Made by a program: the position numbers and the translations under genes. A DNA stretch of 17,907 bases from positions 1 to 17,907 of the forward strand of contig CABUVB010000017.1 of assembly GCA_902494815.1 (NCBI GenBank), given 5' to 3'. Origin of the DNA: an uncultured Collinsella sp. (lineage in GTDB: Bacteria > Actinomycetota > Coriobacteriia > Coriobacteriales > Coriobacteriaceae). The notes under the pieces were generated by a model. The model was not told the origin of the DNA. It saw only the letters and a list, made by a program, of their open reading frames with translations, and searched no databases. Shown in pieces: positions 5,992-12,953 of the stretch (position 1 is the first letter of the stretch; every line of letters starts with the position of its first letter).

Positions 5992-7002
5992 CTACTCGAC
6001 CGTTACAGTGATGTTCTCCCGATGCGCACGGATAACATCCCAGCTAAAGTGCTCGACCAGCTGCTCGGCAGAGCGCGGCGTGGTGTCCGATGCGATGCTC
6101 GTTTGCCCGGCGAGCCATCCCAACAGCGCCTCGGGCGTGCCAAATCGTGCGCGTAGTTCGCCCAGGTCCAGATCGCGGTCTCGCTTGGAAAGGCGGCGGC
6201 CGTCCGGCGACATGAGCAGTGGAATGTGCGCGTAGCGCGGCGTGGGAAGTCTCAGCAGATGCTGCAGGTAGATTTGGCGGGGCGTGGAGCCCAGCAGATC
6301 GCATCCGCGCACGACCTCGGTGACGCCCATGGCAGCGTCGTCGACCACCACGGCCAGCTGATAGGCAAAAACACCATCGCTGCGGCGCACCAAAAAGTCG
6401 CCGCACTCGGTGGCGAGCGCCTCGCATTGGGCACCATACGTGCGGTCCACGAATTCGATCACATCGTCTGCGAGGTCGTCGACGGCAGGCACGCGCAGGC
6501 GCGTGGCCGGAGCGCGCAGGATGCTGCGACGGGTAACCTCCTCGGCAGAAAGGCCTCGGCAGGCGCCACGGTAGATGGGTGTGCCGTCGCTGGCATGCGG
6601 CGCGCTCGCGGCGTGGAGCTCGGCGCGCGTGCAAAAGCAGGGATAGGTGAGGCCGGCGTCTTGTAGCTGGCGCAGGGCGCTTTCGTACAGGTCTAGGCGA
6701 TCATGCTGGTAGTAGGGGCCTTCATCCCATTCGAGCCCCAGCCAGGCCAGGTCGTCAATCAGTTGAGCGGCAAGTTCCGGGCGCTTGCAGCGATCGTCCA
6801 GATCCTCGATGCGCAGCACGATGCTGCCGCCTTGGCTGCGGGCTGAAAGCCACGCGCACAGGCAGCTGAACACGTTGCCTAGGTGCATGCGGCCCGAGGG
6901 CGACGGGGCAAAACGGCCCACGACAGGCGCGAGGGCGGGGGCGGGTGGCGTCGCTGGCGCGTCCGCGGCGGGCGTTGCTATGTTGCGTGTTTTGATATCC
7001 AT
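5992..7002 (-). CDS. gluQ: Glutamyl-queuosine tRNA(Asp) synthetase (GluQRS)
   Basis: GluQRS attaches glutamate to the queuosine base at the anticodon wobble position of tRNA-Asp. It resembles the catalytic half of GluRS and lacks the anticodon-binding domain; 336 residues fits. Visible features are FAPSPSGRMHLGN (HIGH motif, 31-43), IEDLDD, zinc ligands CFC (Cys122, Cys124) with Tyr144 and Cys148 in YRGAC, EVVRGCDLLGSTPRQIYLQ, and the KMSKS-type loop RRLSKRD (269-275). An Ala/Pro-rich N-terminal extension of about 27 residues precedes the catalytic core. The start at 7002 has no Shine-Dalgarno sequence, and a TATACT box ends only seven bases before it, so the mRNA may be leaderless. A longer reading up to 7350 runs through non-coding-like sequence and is rejected. 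Confidence 0.93.
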   Translation of the reverse strand: MDIKTRNIATPAADAPATPPAPALAPVVGRFAPSPSGRMHLGNVFSCLCAWLSARSQGGSIVLRIEDLDDRCKRPELAAQLIDDLAWLGLEWDEGPYYQHDRLDLYESALRQLQDAGLTYPCFCTRAELHAASAPHASDGTPIYRGACRGLSAEEVTRRSILRAPATRLRVPAVDDLADDVIEFVDRTYGAQCEALATECGDFLVRRSDGVFAYQLAVVVDDAAMGVTEVVRGCDLLGSTPRQIYLQHLLRLPTPRYAHIPLLMSPDGRRLSKRDRDLDLGELRARFGTPEALLGWLAGQTSIASDTTPRSAEQLVEHFSWDVIRAHRENITVTVE

Positions 7003-7009
7003 GCGGACG

Positions 7010-7015
7010 AGTATA
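7010..7015 (-). promoter_or_regulatory. Candidate -10 of gluQ, leaderless mRNA
   Basis: The minus strand reads TATACT ending seven bases before the gluQ ATG, which would place transcription start at or next to the A of the start codon. No ribosome site lies between. No good -35 box is seen. Confidence 0.45.
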
Positions 7016-7139
7016 GCGCGGGGCTTGGCAGGGAAGGCGTTGCCGCGCTCACAAGTTGGCGGCGGTGCGCATTGCGCACGGTGGGTTTGCGGCTCAAGGT
7101 CTCGATCGCTGCGTACCGACTTAGCCTCACAAACGACAG

Positions 7140-7173
7140 AAACCCCGGCAGCTCTTCGCAACTGCCGGGGTTT
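7140..7173. other. Strong 12-bp hairpin, possible terminator or attenuator
   Basis: AAACCCCGGCAG pairs with CTGCCGGGGTTT around a ten-base loop. It lies between divergently read genes, so it does not end an obvious transcript, and neither side has a proper U-run (TTTCCGCGG on plus, TTTCTGTCG on minus). It may block antisense or upstream read-through, or be a remnant. Confidence 0.4.
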
Positions 7174-7354
7174 CCGCGGAAAAGGGGGACATGATTCTCG
7201 AGCGAACGGCAAAGGGGCAAACCGTTTTCGCTCAACTGCTTTATGCCCCTCGGCTGGCGGCTCAATCAGCGCGTGCCGCACCCACACAAAGCCGCTACAC
7301 CTGTGACAGAGCTGTGAAGTGGTATCTATTGCTGGCGCAGGCCATGCCAAGGAG

Positions 7355-7399
7355 TGTCCCAGATTGCCGGCAGATAAGGAACGTCCCCAGGTGCCGGCC
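7355..7399 (+). repeat. Spaced-word motif, copy 1
   Basis: TGTCCC, then TGCCGGCA at +10, GGAACGTCCC at +23 and TGCCGGCC at +37. Copy 2 at 9535-9579 has the same frame with a different word, so the constant parts are TGTCCC and GGAACGTyCC and the variable word appears twice in each copy. Confidence 0.5.
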
Positions 7400-7470
7400 G
7401 CGGGCGTGACTTTCGTCCCGTTTGATACTCCGCTGGCCTAGATGTTCGTCATGTGCGCCCGTAAACGTGG

Positions 7471-7476
7471 GACAAT
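7471..7476 (+). promoter_or_regulatory. Candidate -10 of the DUF2207 gene
   Basis: GACAAT lies 34 bases before the start codon, inside GTGGGACAATGG. A very similar string, GTGGGCATAATGG (16660-16672), precedes the BceR-like gene. No -35 match is visible. Confidence 0.3.
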
Positions 7477-7510
7477 GGCGTTGCTGGTATCACAGACAAA
7501 GGATGTGCCT

Positions 7511-9454
7511 ATGAACGCCCCCGTTGCCAAAACCTGTCGGCAGCGCCGCCCGTTTGCGCGATTTGCTTCCGTCTGCGCACTCGTCGCGCTTGCATTGCTG
7601 CTACTGCCCGCCGCCGCACACGCCGACGGTTATTCCATGACCCAAACCTACATCAGCGCCACGGTCGAAGCCGACGGATCGCTGACCGTTGTCGAGGGAC
7701 GCCAGTTTGATTTCGACGACGACATCAACGGCGTGTTTTGGGAGATCAATACGGGCTCCAACCAGCAGGGCGGCACGGCGGGCGTCGACGTGCTGAGTGT
7801 CGAGGAAGAGGACACCGCGTTTAACAAAGTCGATAGCGCGAACAAGGGCGACTCTGGCGTCTACACGGTCGAGCAGACCGGTGATGGTGTAAAGATTAAG
7901 GTGTTCAGCCCCCACGAGAGCGGCGACAGCGCGACCTATTACGTGAGCTATACCATGACCGGTGCGGTTATGAACTGGGCCGATACCGCCGAGCTCTACT
8001 GGAAGTTTGTGGGCGACGGCTGGTCTGCGGATTCCGACGATGTTGAGATGGAAGTGCGCTTCGCAAATGCCGCTGCCGGGACGGCGGCCGTCAAGGGCGA
8101 TAACTTCCGCGCATGGGGCCACGGCCCGCTGACGGGCGATGTATCGCTCGATGAGGACGAGCCCATGGTCACCTACACCATTCCCTGCGTGCATGAGGGC
8201 GAGTTCGCCGAGGCGCGCATTGCTTTCCCCAGCGACTGGGTGCCGCAGCTTGCCGCCTCGGGCGAAGAGCGCATGTCAACAATCCTGAGCGAAGAGAAGG
8301 AATGGGCCGACGAAGCTAACGCCCGCCGCGCTCACGCTCGCATGATTGCCAATGCACTTGCCGTGCTAAGTGTTGTTGCGGCGGTGGTCTTTACCGGCAC
8401 AATCGTTATGCTCAAGCTGCGCAAGCGCAAGCCCAAGCCGCTTTTCCAGGACGAATATTTCCGCGATGTGCCTTCGGCCGACCATCCCGCCGTGCTTTCG
8501 GCCCTCATGAGCTGGAACGAGGTGCCCGATCAGGCATATATCGCCACGCTCATGAAGCTCACTGACGACCGTGTGATCAAGCTGGAGCAGGCGACCGTGA
8601 CCAAGGCCAAGAAGGGTCTGTTGGGGCGTGAAAAAGAAGAGCAGACGTATCGCGTGACGGTGAGTGATGCGGGCTGGAAGTCGGCCAAGGGCATTGACCA
8701 CATGGTGCTCAAGGTCTTCTTTGCCGGTGCTAAGCCTGACGAGAACGGCGATCGCTCGCGCACGTTCGACGAGCTGCAGCACTACGTCAAGCAGCACGCT
8801 ACACCCGTGGGCGACAAGCTCGAGGACTATCAGAACACCGTTAAGGGCAAGCTGGCCGATAGCGAGTACGTTGCCTCGGACGGCATTGTTGCAATGGTGT
8901 TTTGCCTGGTTCTTGGTATCCTGATTGCCTTTGTTCCCGTGGGATCCATCTTCTTTACCGATGGCGCGCAGGCGAACATTACCGCCGCGGTTATCTCGGT
9001 GCCGATTGTGCTGGTGGGTATCGGCGTGGGCCTTACGTTCCGCCGCTTTACGTCGGAGGGCGCCGAGGTGGCGGCTCGCTGCAAGGCACTTAAGCATTGG
9101 CTCGAGGACTTCACGCGTCTAAAGGAAGCCGTCCCCGGCGATCTGGTGCTGTGGAACAAGCTGCTGGTGATGGGCGTGGCGCTGGGTGTTTCCAAGGAAG
9201 TGCTGCGTCAGCTTGCCGAGGCCGTGCCGCCCGAGGTGCGCGAGGCCGATGGCTTCTATGACAATTATCCCTGCTACTGGTGGTACTACCATCATTACGG
9301 TATCGAGTCTCCGCTCGATTCGTTCGATGACGTGTATCACGAGAGCATCCGTGAGCTGGCGTCGAGCTCCGACAGCTCGGGCGGCGGCGGAGGCGGCGGC
9401 TTCTCTGGCGGCGGAGGCGGCGGCGTCGGCGGAGGCGGCGGCGGAACGTTCTAG
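7511..9454 (+). CDS. DUF2207 membrane protein with Gly-rich tail
   Basis: This protein of 647 residues shows the DUF2207 plan. A signal-type N-terminus with hydrophobic core (about 18-38, AHA-DG cleavage-like site) is followed by an outside beta-rich domain (about 40-270), a membrane helix (279-301) with a basic stop, a cytoplasmic region (302-455), two more helices (458-480 and 490-509), a second cytoplasmic region, and a C-terminal tail where SGGGGGGGF and GGGGGGVGGGGGGTF follow a Ser-rich stretch. The family is common in Gram-positive envelopes and its function is not established. The start at 7511 is preceded by AAAGGA at a seven-base spacer; an ATG at 7442 would add 23 residues before the signal sequence and is unlikely. 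An aromatic cluster (CYWWYYHHYG) at about 588-597 is notable. Confidence 0.88.
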   Translation: MNAPVAKTCRQRRPFARFASVCALVALALLLLPAAAHADGYSMTQTYISATVEADGSLTVVEGRQFDFDDDINGVFWEINTGSNQQGGTAGVDVLSVEEEDTAFNKVDSANKGDSGVYTVEQTGDGVKIKVFSPHESGDSATYYVSYTMTGAVMNWADTAELYWKFVGDGWSADSDDVEMEVRFANAAAGTAAVKGDNFRAWGHGPLTGDVSLDEDEPMVTYTIPCVHEGEFAEARIAFPSDWVPQLAASGEERMSTILSEEKEWADEANARRAHARMIANALAVLSVVAAVVFTGTIVMLKLRKRKPKPLFQDEYFRDVPSADHPAVLSALMSWNEVPDQAYIATLMKLTDDRVIKLEQATVTKAKKGLLGREKEEQTYRVTVSDAGWKSAKGIDHMVLKVFFAGAKPDENGDRSRTFDELQHYVKQHATPVGDKLEDYQNTVKGKLADSEYVASDGIVAMVFCLVLGILIAFVPVGSIFFTDGAQANITAAVISVPIVLVGIGVGLTFRRFTSEGAEVAARCKALKHWLEDFTRLKEAVPGDLVLWNKLLVMGVALGVSKEVLRQLAEAVPPEVREADGFYDNYPCYWWYYHHYGIESPLDSFDDVYHESIRELASSSDSSGGGGGGGFSGGGGGGVGGGGGGTF

Positions 9455-9468
9455 CGCGCTCTGATTTT

Positions 9469-9515
9469 TGGGATGGATCTTCTCCGGCGACTGCCGACGG
9501 ATCCATCCCATTATT
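9469..9515 (+). terminator. Intrinsic terminator of the DUF2207 gene
   Basis: An 11-bp stem (TGGGATGGATC pairing with GATCCATCCCA) with a 20-base loop starts 15 bases past the stop codon and is followed by TTATTAT. The U-tract is modest. Confidence 0.7.
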
Positions 9516-9534
9516 ATGCGCTACCTACGAAGAC

Positions 9535-9579
9535 TGTCCCCAACGACTAGTCACTGGGAACGTTCCTAAATGACTAGGT
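9535..9579 (+). repeat. Spaced-word motif, copy 2
   Basis: TGTCCC, GACTAGTC at +10, GGAACGTTCC at +22 and GACTAGGT at +37. The spacing matches copy 1 at 7355-7399 to within one base, though the repeated inner word differs (GACTAG instead of TGCCGG). Confidence 0.5.
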
Positions 9580-9592
9580 ATGGCTGCCGGGT

Positions 9593-10234
9593 TTAGGCTG
9601 TTAGGTCGAGTTCGTAGAGGAAGCTTTCGCGCGGCATGGCGTGACGGCGCTCTTCGCGGTTGGCGCGGTGCGTGGCCGTGCGCTTAAAGCCGTGCAGCTC
9701 GTAGAACTTCCACGAGCAGTTGGAGTCGGTGTACAGGTGCGCACTCGTCGCTCCAAGCGAGGACAGGTGCGAGACGGCGGCATCGAGCAGAACCGTGCCA
9801 ACGCCCAGGCCATGGACATCGCGATTCACGGCAAGCAGCGTGACCTCGTTGTCGTGCGGCAACGGGCTGCTCTCGAGCAGGCGGTTGTTGGTTCGGATGG
9901 TTGCGCGCACAAACGAGAGATACTCGGCGCACGCATCGGGCTCTAGCTCACGCATCTGCGATAGCAGCGCGCGTTCGGTATCCATCCAATGCTCGTTGAT
10001 AGTGGCGCCGGAGCTCTGTCCCGCACGCGCGAGCGCAATGCCGCGCGCCTGACCGTCGATTACGGCAACCTGCGAAAAGGTCGACGACGAAAGGCAATAG
10101 GCGAGGTCGCACGCGGCCTCAAGGCGGTTGTACTCATCGTTATCCGAATTGTTATGCCAAAGCTGCTGCAGAATCAGCGCGATGGCGTCGAAGTCTTTGG
10201 TATCAAACGGTCGGTAGAGAACCCGCGAGACCAT
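9593..10234 (-). CDS. GNAT-family N-acetyltransferase
   Basis: GNAT enzymes move an acetyl group from acetyl-CoA to an amine. In this 213-residue protein the acetyl-CoA binding motif A lies at about 131-155 (VTLLAVNRDVHGLGVGTVLL), with the pyrophosphate loop HGLGVG in place of the usual Q/RxxGxG/A. It is followed by motif B, a Tyr-rich helix (SWKFYELHGFKRTATH, about 174-189). The N-terminal part (1-130) is longer than a minimal GNAT domain and may shape the acceptor site. The acceptor cannot be told. The start has AAAGAGG four bases upstream of the ATG. It lies between two plus-strand genes and diverges from purH. Confidence 0.85.
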   Translation of the reverse strand: MVSRVLYRPFDTKDFDAIALILQQLWHNNSDNDEYNRLEAACDLAYCLSSSTFSQVAVIDGQARGIALARAGQSSGATINEHWMDTERALLSQMRELEPDACAEYLSFVRATIRTNNRLLESSPLPHDNEVTLLAVNRDVHGLGVGTVLLDAAVSHLSSLGATSAHLYTDSNCSWKFYELHGFKRTATHRANREERRHAMPRESFLYELDLTA

Positions 10235-10395
10235 GGTGCCTCTTTCTTTTGCGGATGCATATCGAGCACAGTTCTACCACGCTATTGGCATCTAATTATG
10301 GTGCCCCTGTGTTCCATGAACTCACCGTGCCCGGTGCCGTGCCCATCCCCTCCGCTCGCAAACTTTTTCTGCACATGCGTCCGTTGCGGGGTGCA

Positions 10396-10419
10396 TCGAT
10401 GCGCTCGATGCGCTACATT
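10396..10419 (+). promoter_or_regulatory. Candidate purH promoter with tandem 9-mer
   Basis: TCGATGCGC occurs twice back to back (10396-10404, 10405-10413) and runs straight into TACATT (10414-10419), a fair -10. The start codon is 92 bases downstream. The tandem 9-mer sits where an activator or repressor would touch RNA polymerase. No good -35 is seen, and I find no riboswitch-like fold in the leader. Confidence 0.3.
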
Positions 10420-10511
10420 GAATCAGTATTTTCAATGCCGCTGCGCGAGCGCTGCAGATCGACGTATCACCGACTCACAGAGCACGGCGGCGTACCAGAC
10501 AGGAGGACTGC

Positions 10512-12119
10512 ATGGGATCTGATGTGAAGATCGCACGCGCGTTGATCTCGGTTACCGATAAGACGGGCGTCGTCGATTTCGCACGGACGCTGGTCGATGA
10601 CTTTGGCGTCGAGATCATCTCTACGGGCGGCACGGCTCGTGCCATCGAGGACGCGGGCGTTCCCGTAACCCCCATCGAGGAGTTCACGGGCTATCCCGAG
10701 ATGATGGACGGCCGCGTTAAGACCCTGCACCCCAAGGTTCACGGCGCGCTGCTGGCCCGCCGCGATTCCGAGCAGCACATGCAGGAGGCCGCTCAGCACG
10801 GCATTAAGCTGATCGACCTGGTCGTCGTCAACCTGTACGAGTTCGAGAAGACCGTCGCCAACCCCGAGGTCACCTTCGCGGATGCCATTGAGCACATCGA
10901 CATCGGTGGCCCCTCCATGCTGCGCTCTGCCGCCAAGAACGCTGCGAGCGTTACCGTCATCTCCGATCCGGCCGACTATGATGCCGTCCTGGCCGAGATG
11001 CACGAGACCGGTGGCTGCACCACGCTTTCCACCCGTCGTCGCCTGCAGGTGAAGGTCTACCAGACCACCGCTGCCTACGACACGGCTATCTCCCGTTGGC
11101 TTGCCGCCCAGGCAAGCGACGTGGCGGACACCTCTGCCAAGCTCGAGATCTCGCTGGAGAAGGTCGACGACCTGCGCTATGGCGAGAACCCGCAACAGAA
11201 GGCTACGGTCTATCGCTTTGCCGAGGGCTGCGAGAACACCGCGAGCTCGCAGTTCCCGCTCGTGGGCTCCGAGCAGATCCAGGGCAAGCCGCTCAGCTAC
11301 AACAACTATCTGGATGCCGACGCTGCTTGGAACCTGGTCCGCGAGTTCGACGAGCCTGCCTGCGTGATCCTCAAGCATCAGAACCCCTGCGGCTCCGCCG
11401 TGGCCGAGGACATCACGGCCGCCTACGACCGCGCCTTCGCCTGCGATCCCAAGAGCGCCTTTGGCGGCATCATCGCCTGCAACCGTGAGGTTCCCTATGA
11501 GCTGGTCGAGCACTTTGCCGATCAGAACAAGCAGTTCGTCGAGGTTATCATCGCCCCGAGCTACACTGCCGAGGCGCTCGAGCGCATGGCCAAGCGTCCC
11601 AACCTGCGCGTGCTGGCTACCGGCGGCGTGGACCACGGCGCCCAGGTGGAGCTGCGCTCCGTCGACGGCGGCATGCTGGTGCAGGAAGTCGACCACGTGA
11701 CCGAGGACCCCGCGACTTTTACGTTCCCCACCGACCGCAAGCCCACCGACGCCGAGATGGCCGAGCTCGAGTTTGCCTGGAAGGTCTGCAAGGGCGTCAA
11801 GTCCAACGCCATCCTGGTCTCCAAGGATAAGGCCGGCATTGGCATGGGCCCGGGTCAGCCTAACCGCGTTGACTCCGCACTGCTTGCCTGCGAGCGCGCC
11901 GAGGACTTCTGCGAGCGCGAGGGCGTGGAGAAGGGCGGCTTTGCCTGCGCAAGCGACGCATTCTTCCCGTTCCGCGACAACGTCGACGTGCTTGCCGAGC
12001 ATGGTGTGACCTGCATCATCCAGCCCGGCGGCTCCAAGCGCGACGACGAGAGCATCCAGGCCTGCAACGAGCATGGCATCGCGATGGTCTTTACGGGCGC
12101 CCGTCACTTTAGGCACTAA
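10512..12119 (+). CDS. purH: Bifunctional AICAR formyltransferase/IMP cyclohydrolase
   Basis: PurH performs the last two steps of de novo purine synthesis: formyl transfer from 10-formyl-THF to AICAR, then ring closure to IMP. The 535-residue length is typical. The N-terminal cyclohydrolase domain shows ISVTDKTG (12-19), ISTGGTA, DGRVKTLHPKVHG (66-78) and HIDIGGPSMLRSAAKN. The C-terminal transformylase domain shows RYGENPQQ (222-229), SYNNYLDADAAW, the catalytic Lys-His in KHQNPCG (288-294), SAFGGI, and the closing QPGGSKRDDE and FTGARHFRH. The start has an excellent AGGAGGA site four bases upstream. No other pur gene is nearby. A strong terminator follows, so it is transcribed alone. Confidence 0.98.
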   Translation: MGSDVKIARALISVTDKTGVVDFARTLVDDFGVEIISTGGTARAIEDAGVPVTPIEEFTGYPEMMDGRVKTLHPKVHGALLARRDSEQHMQEAAQHGIKLIDLVVVNLYEFEKTVANPEVTFADAIEHIDIGGPSMLRSAAKNAASVTVISDPADYDAVLAEMHETGGCTTLSTRRRLQVKVYQTTAAYDTAISRWLAAQASDVADTSAKLEISLEKVDDLRYGENPQQKATVYRFAEGCENTASSQFPLVGSEQIQGKPLSYNNYLDADAAWNLVREFDEPACVILKHQNPCGSAVAEDITAAYDRAFACDPKSAFGGIIACNREVPYELVEHFADQNKQFVEVIIAPSYTAEALERMAKRPNLRVLATGGVDHGAQVELRSVDGGMLVQEVDHVTEDPATFTFPTDRKPTDAEMAELEFAWKVCKGVKSNAILVSKDKAGIGMGPGQPNRVDSALLACERAEDFCEREGVEKGGFACASDAFFPFRDNVDVLAEHGVTCIIQPGGSKRDDESIQACNEHGIAMVFTGARHFRH

Positions 12120-12148
12120 GTTTCGCCCCGGAACAAAATAATCTCTGC

Positions 12149-12186
12149 AAAAGACGGTCGCTCCGTTTGGAGGGCCGTCTTTTTGG
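12149..12186 (+). terminator. Intrinsic terminator of purH
   Basis: AAAAGACGG pairs with CCGTCTTTT, with an inner CTCC/GGAG stem and GTTT loop, and runs into TTTTTGG. It ends about 15 bases before the next gene's start, so that gene needs its own promoter (TATAAG at 12187-12192 is possible). Confidence 0.92.
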
Positions 12187-12200
12187 TATAAGAGGACGGA

Positions 12201-12935
12201 ATGACTAACACGAAAGGTATGACCATGCCCCAGATTGATGATGCCGAGCTGTTTGGCAATGCCGAGGATCAGCGTGCGTACGAGGACTTTTGCGCCAATC
12301 AGGAGGCGGTCGAGAAGTTCACGCTCGACAAGCCCGCACTTGTCTGCCGTTGGCGCATGTCCAATAAAAAGGTGCCCATGCTCAACCGCCACATTCGCGC
12401 ACTGTCCGAGCGCCTGGTGCAGGGCGAGCCGCTTACCCATAACATGCTCAGCTGGGCCAAACAGCACGTTGAGTGGTCGCTTGCCGAGGGTGATTACACC
12501 GCACACGACGGCGTGCTCATGCTGGTGATCGACGTCAACGGCAACGCTGCCATGACGGTGGGCGAGTACGAACCGCTCGCCGATACGTCGGCCAAGGCGC
12601 TGCGCGCCCGCTCCGCCGAGGCCCGCTCCGAGGCCGACGAGACCGGCGTGGCGCCCGAGCTGCTCGCTGCCGTCAACAACGGCGAGCTTGCCTTTGTGGC
12701 GCCGGCGGACGAGTGCCTGTGCGGCACGGCGACGCTCATCGAGCAGTTGGCCCAGACCAAGGGCATCCCAGTCACGCGCGTAGACATTCCCGCGCAGCTT
12801 AAGGGCGCGCTGTTCCTAGTGAGCGACGAACACGGCGTGATCCCCGCGACCGAGACGAACGCCGCCGAGGCCGACGCCGCCACGGTCGCCTTCTTCGCCG
12901 ACGGCTACGAAAAGCTTCGCGCCCGCCGCTCCTAA
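12201..12935 (+). CDS. Soluble acidic protein of unknown function
   Basis: I do not recognise a family for this 244-residue protein. It has no signal peptide or membrane helix. It is Ala- and Glu-rich with strongly GC-biased codons, as expected of a real gene here. A central part (VLMLVIDVNGNAAMTVGEYEPL) looks like paired beta strands, followed by an Ala/Arg/Glu helix and a second alpha-beta part (ECLCGTATLIEQLAQTKGIPVTRVDI). That last segment faintly recalls the GTA loop of class IV aminotransferases, but there is no PLP lysine context I trust. The start is uncertain: ATG 12201 has AGAGG five bases upstream, while ATG 12225 has GAAAGG at seven. It is convergent with the PucR gene, 18 bases away, without a hairpin. 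Confidence 0.7.
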   Translation: MTNTKGMTMPQIDDAELFGNAEDQRAYEDFCANQEAVEKFTLDKPALVCRWRMSNKKVPMLNRHIRALSERLVQGEPLTHNMLSWAKQHVEWSLAEGDYTAHDGVLMLVIDVNGNAAMTVGEYEPLADTSAKALRARSAEARSEADETGVAPELLAAVNNGELAFVAPADECLCGTATLIEQLAQTKGIPVTRVDIPAQLKGALFLVSDEHGVIPATETNAAEADAATVAFFADGYEKLRARRS

Positions 12936-12953
12936 CCTCAAGGCGGGGTGGGC

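Larger units (their letters stand above)
7003..7510. other. 508-bp intergenic gap with hairpins, no convincing gene
   Basis: I find no supported gene here. The gap holds the gluQ promoter on its left, a palindrome GTGCGCA-T-TGCGCAC (7065-7079), a 12-bp hairpin (7140-7173), a second hairpin (GAGCGAACGG with a complementary arm, 7200-7233), one copy of the 45-bp spaced-word motif (7355-7399) and the promoter region of the DUF2207 gene on its right. Confidence 0.6.

Noticed and set aside
7003..7350. N-terminal extension of gluQ
   Set aside because: No family similarity, Cys/Arg/Pro-rich random-like sequence, and it crosses two strong hairpins. The ATG at 7002 has a -10 box just upstream.
10420..10511. 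Possible purine riboswitch in the purH leader
   Set aside because: I could not find the conserved three-way junction core or loop motifs of purine, PRPP or ZTP riboswitches.
10249..10527. 92-codon open frame before purH
   Set aside because: It overlaps the purH start and ribosome site, has no good ribosome site of its own and no recognisable features; the region looks like a promoter and leader.
10467..12506. 679-codon minus-strand open frame opposite purH
   Set aside because: It is a shadow of purH caused by GC-rich codon use; His/Leu/Gly-rich with no recognisable domain, while purH on the plus strand has every motif.
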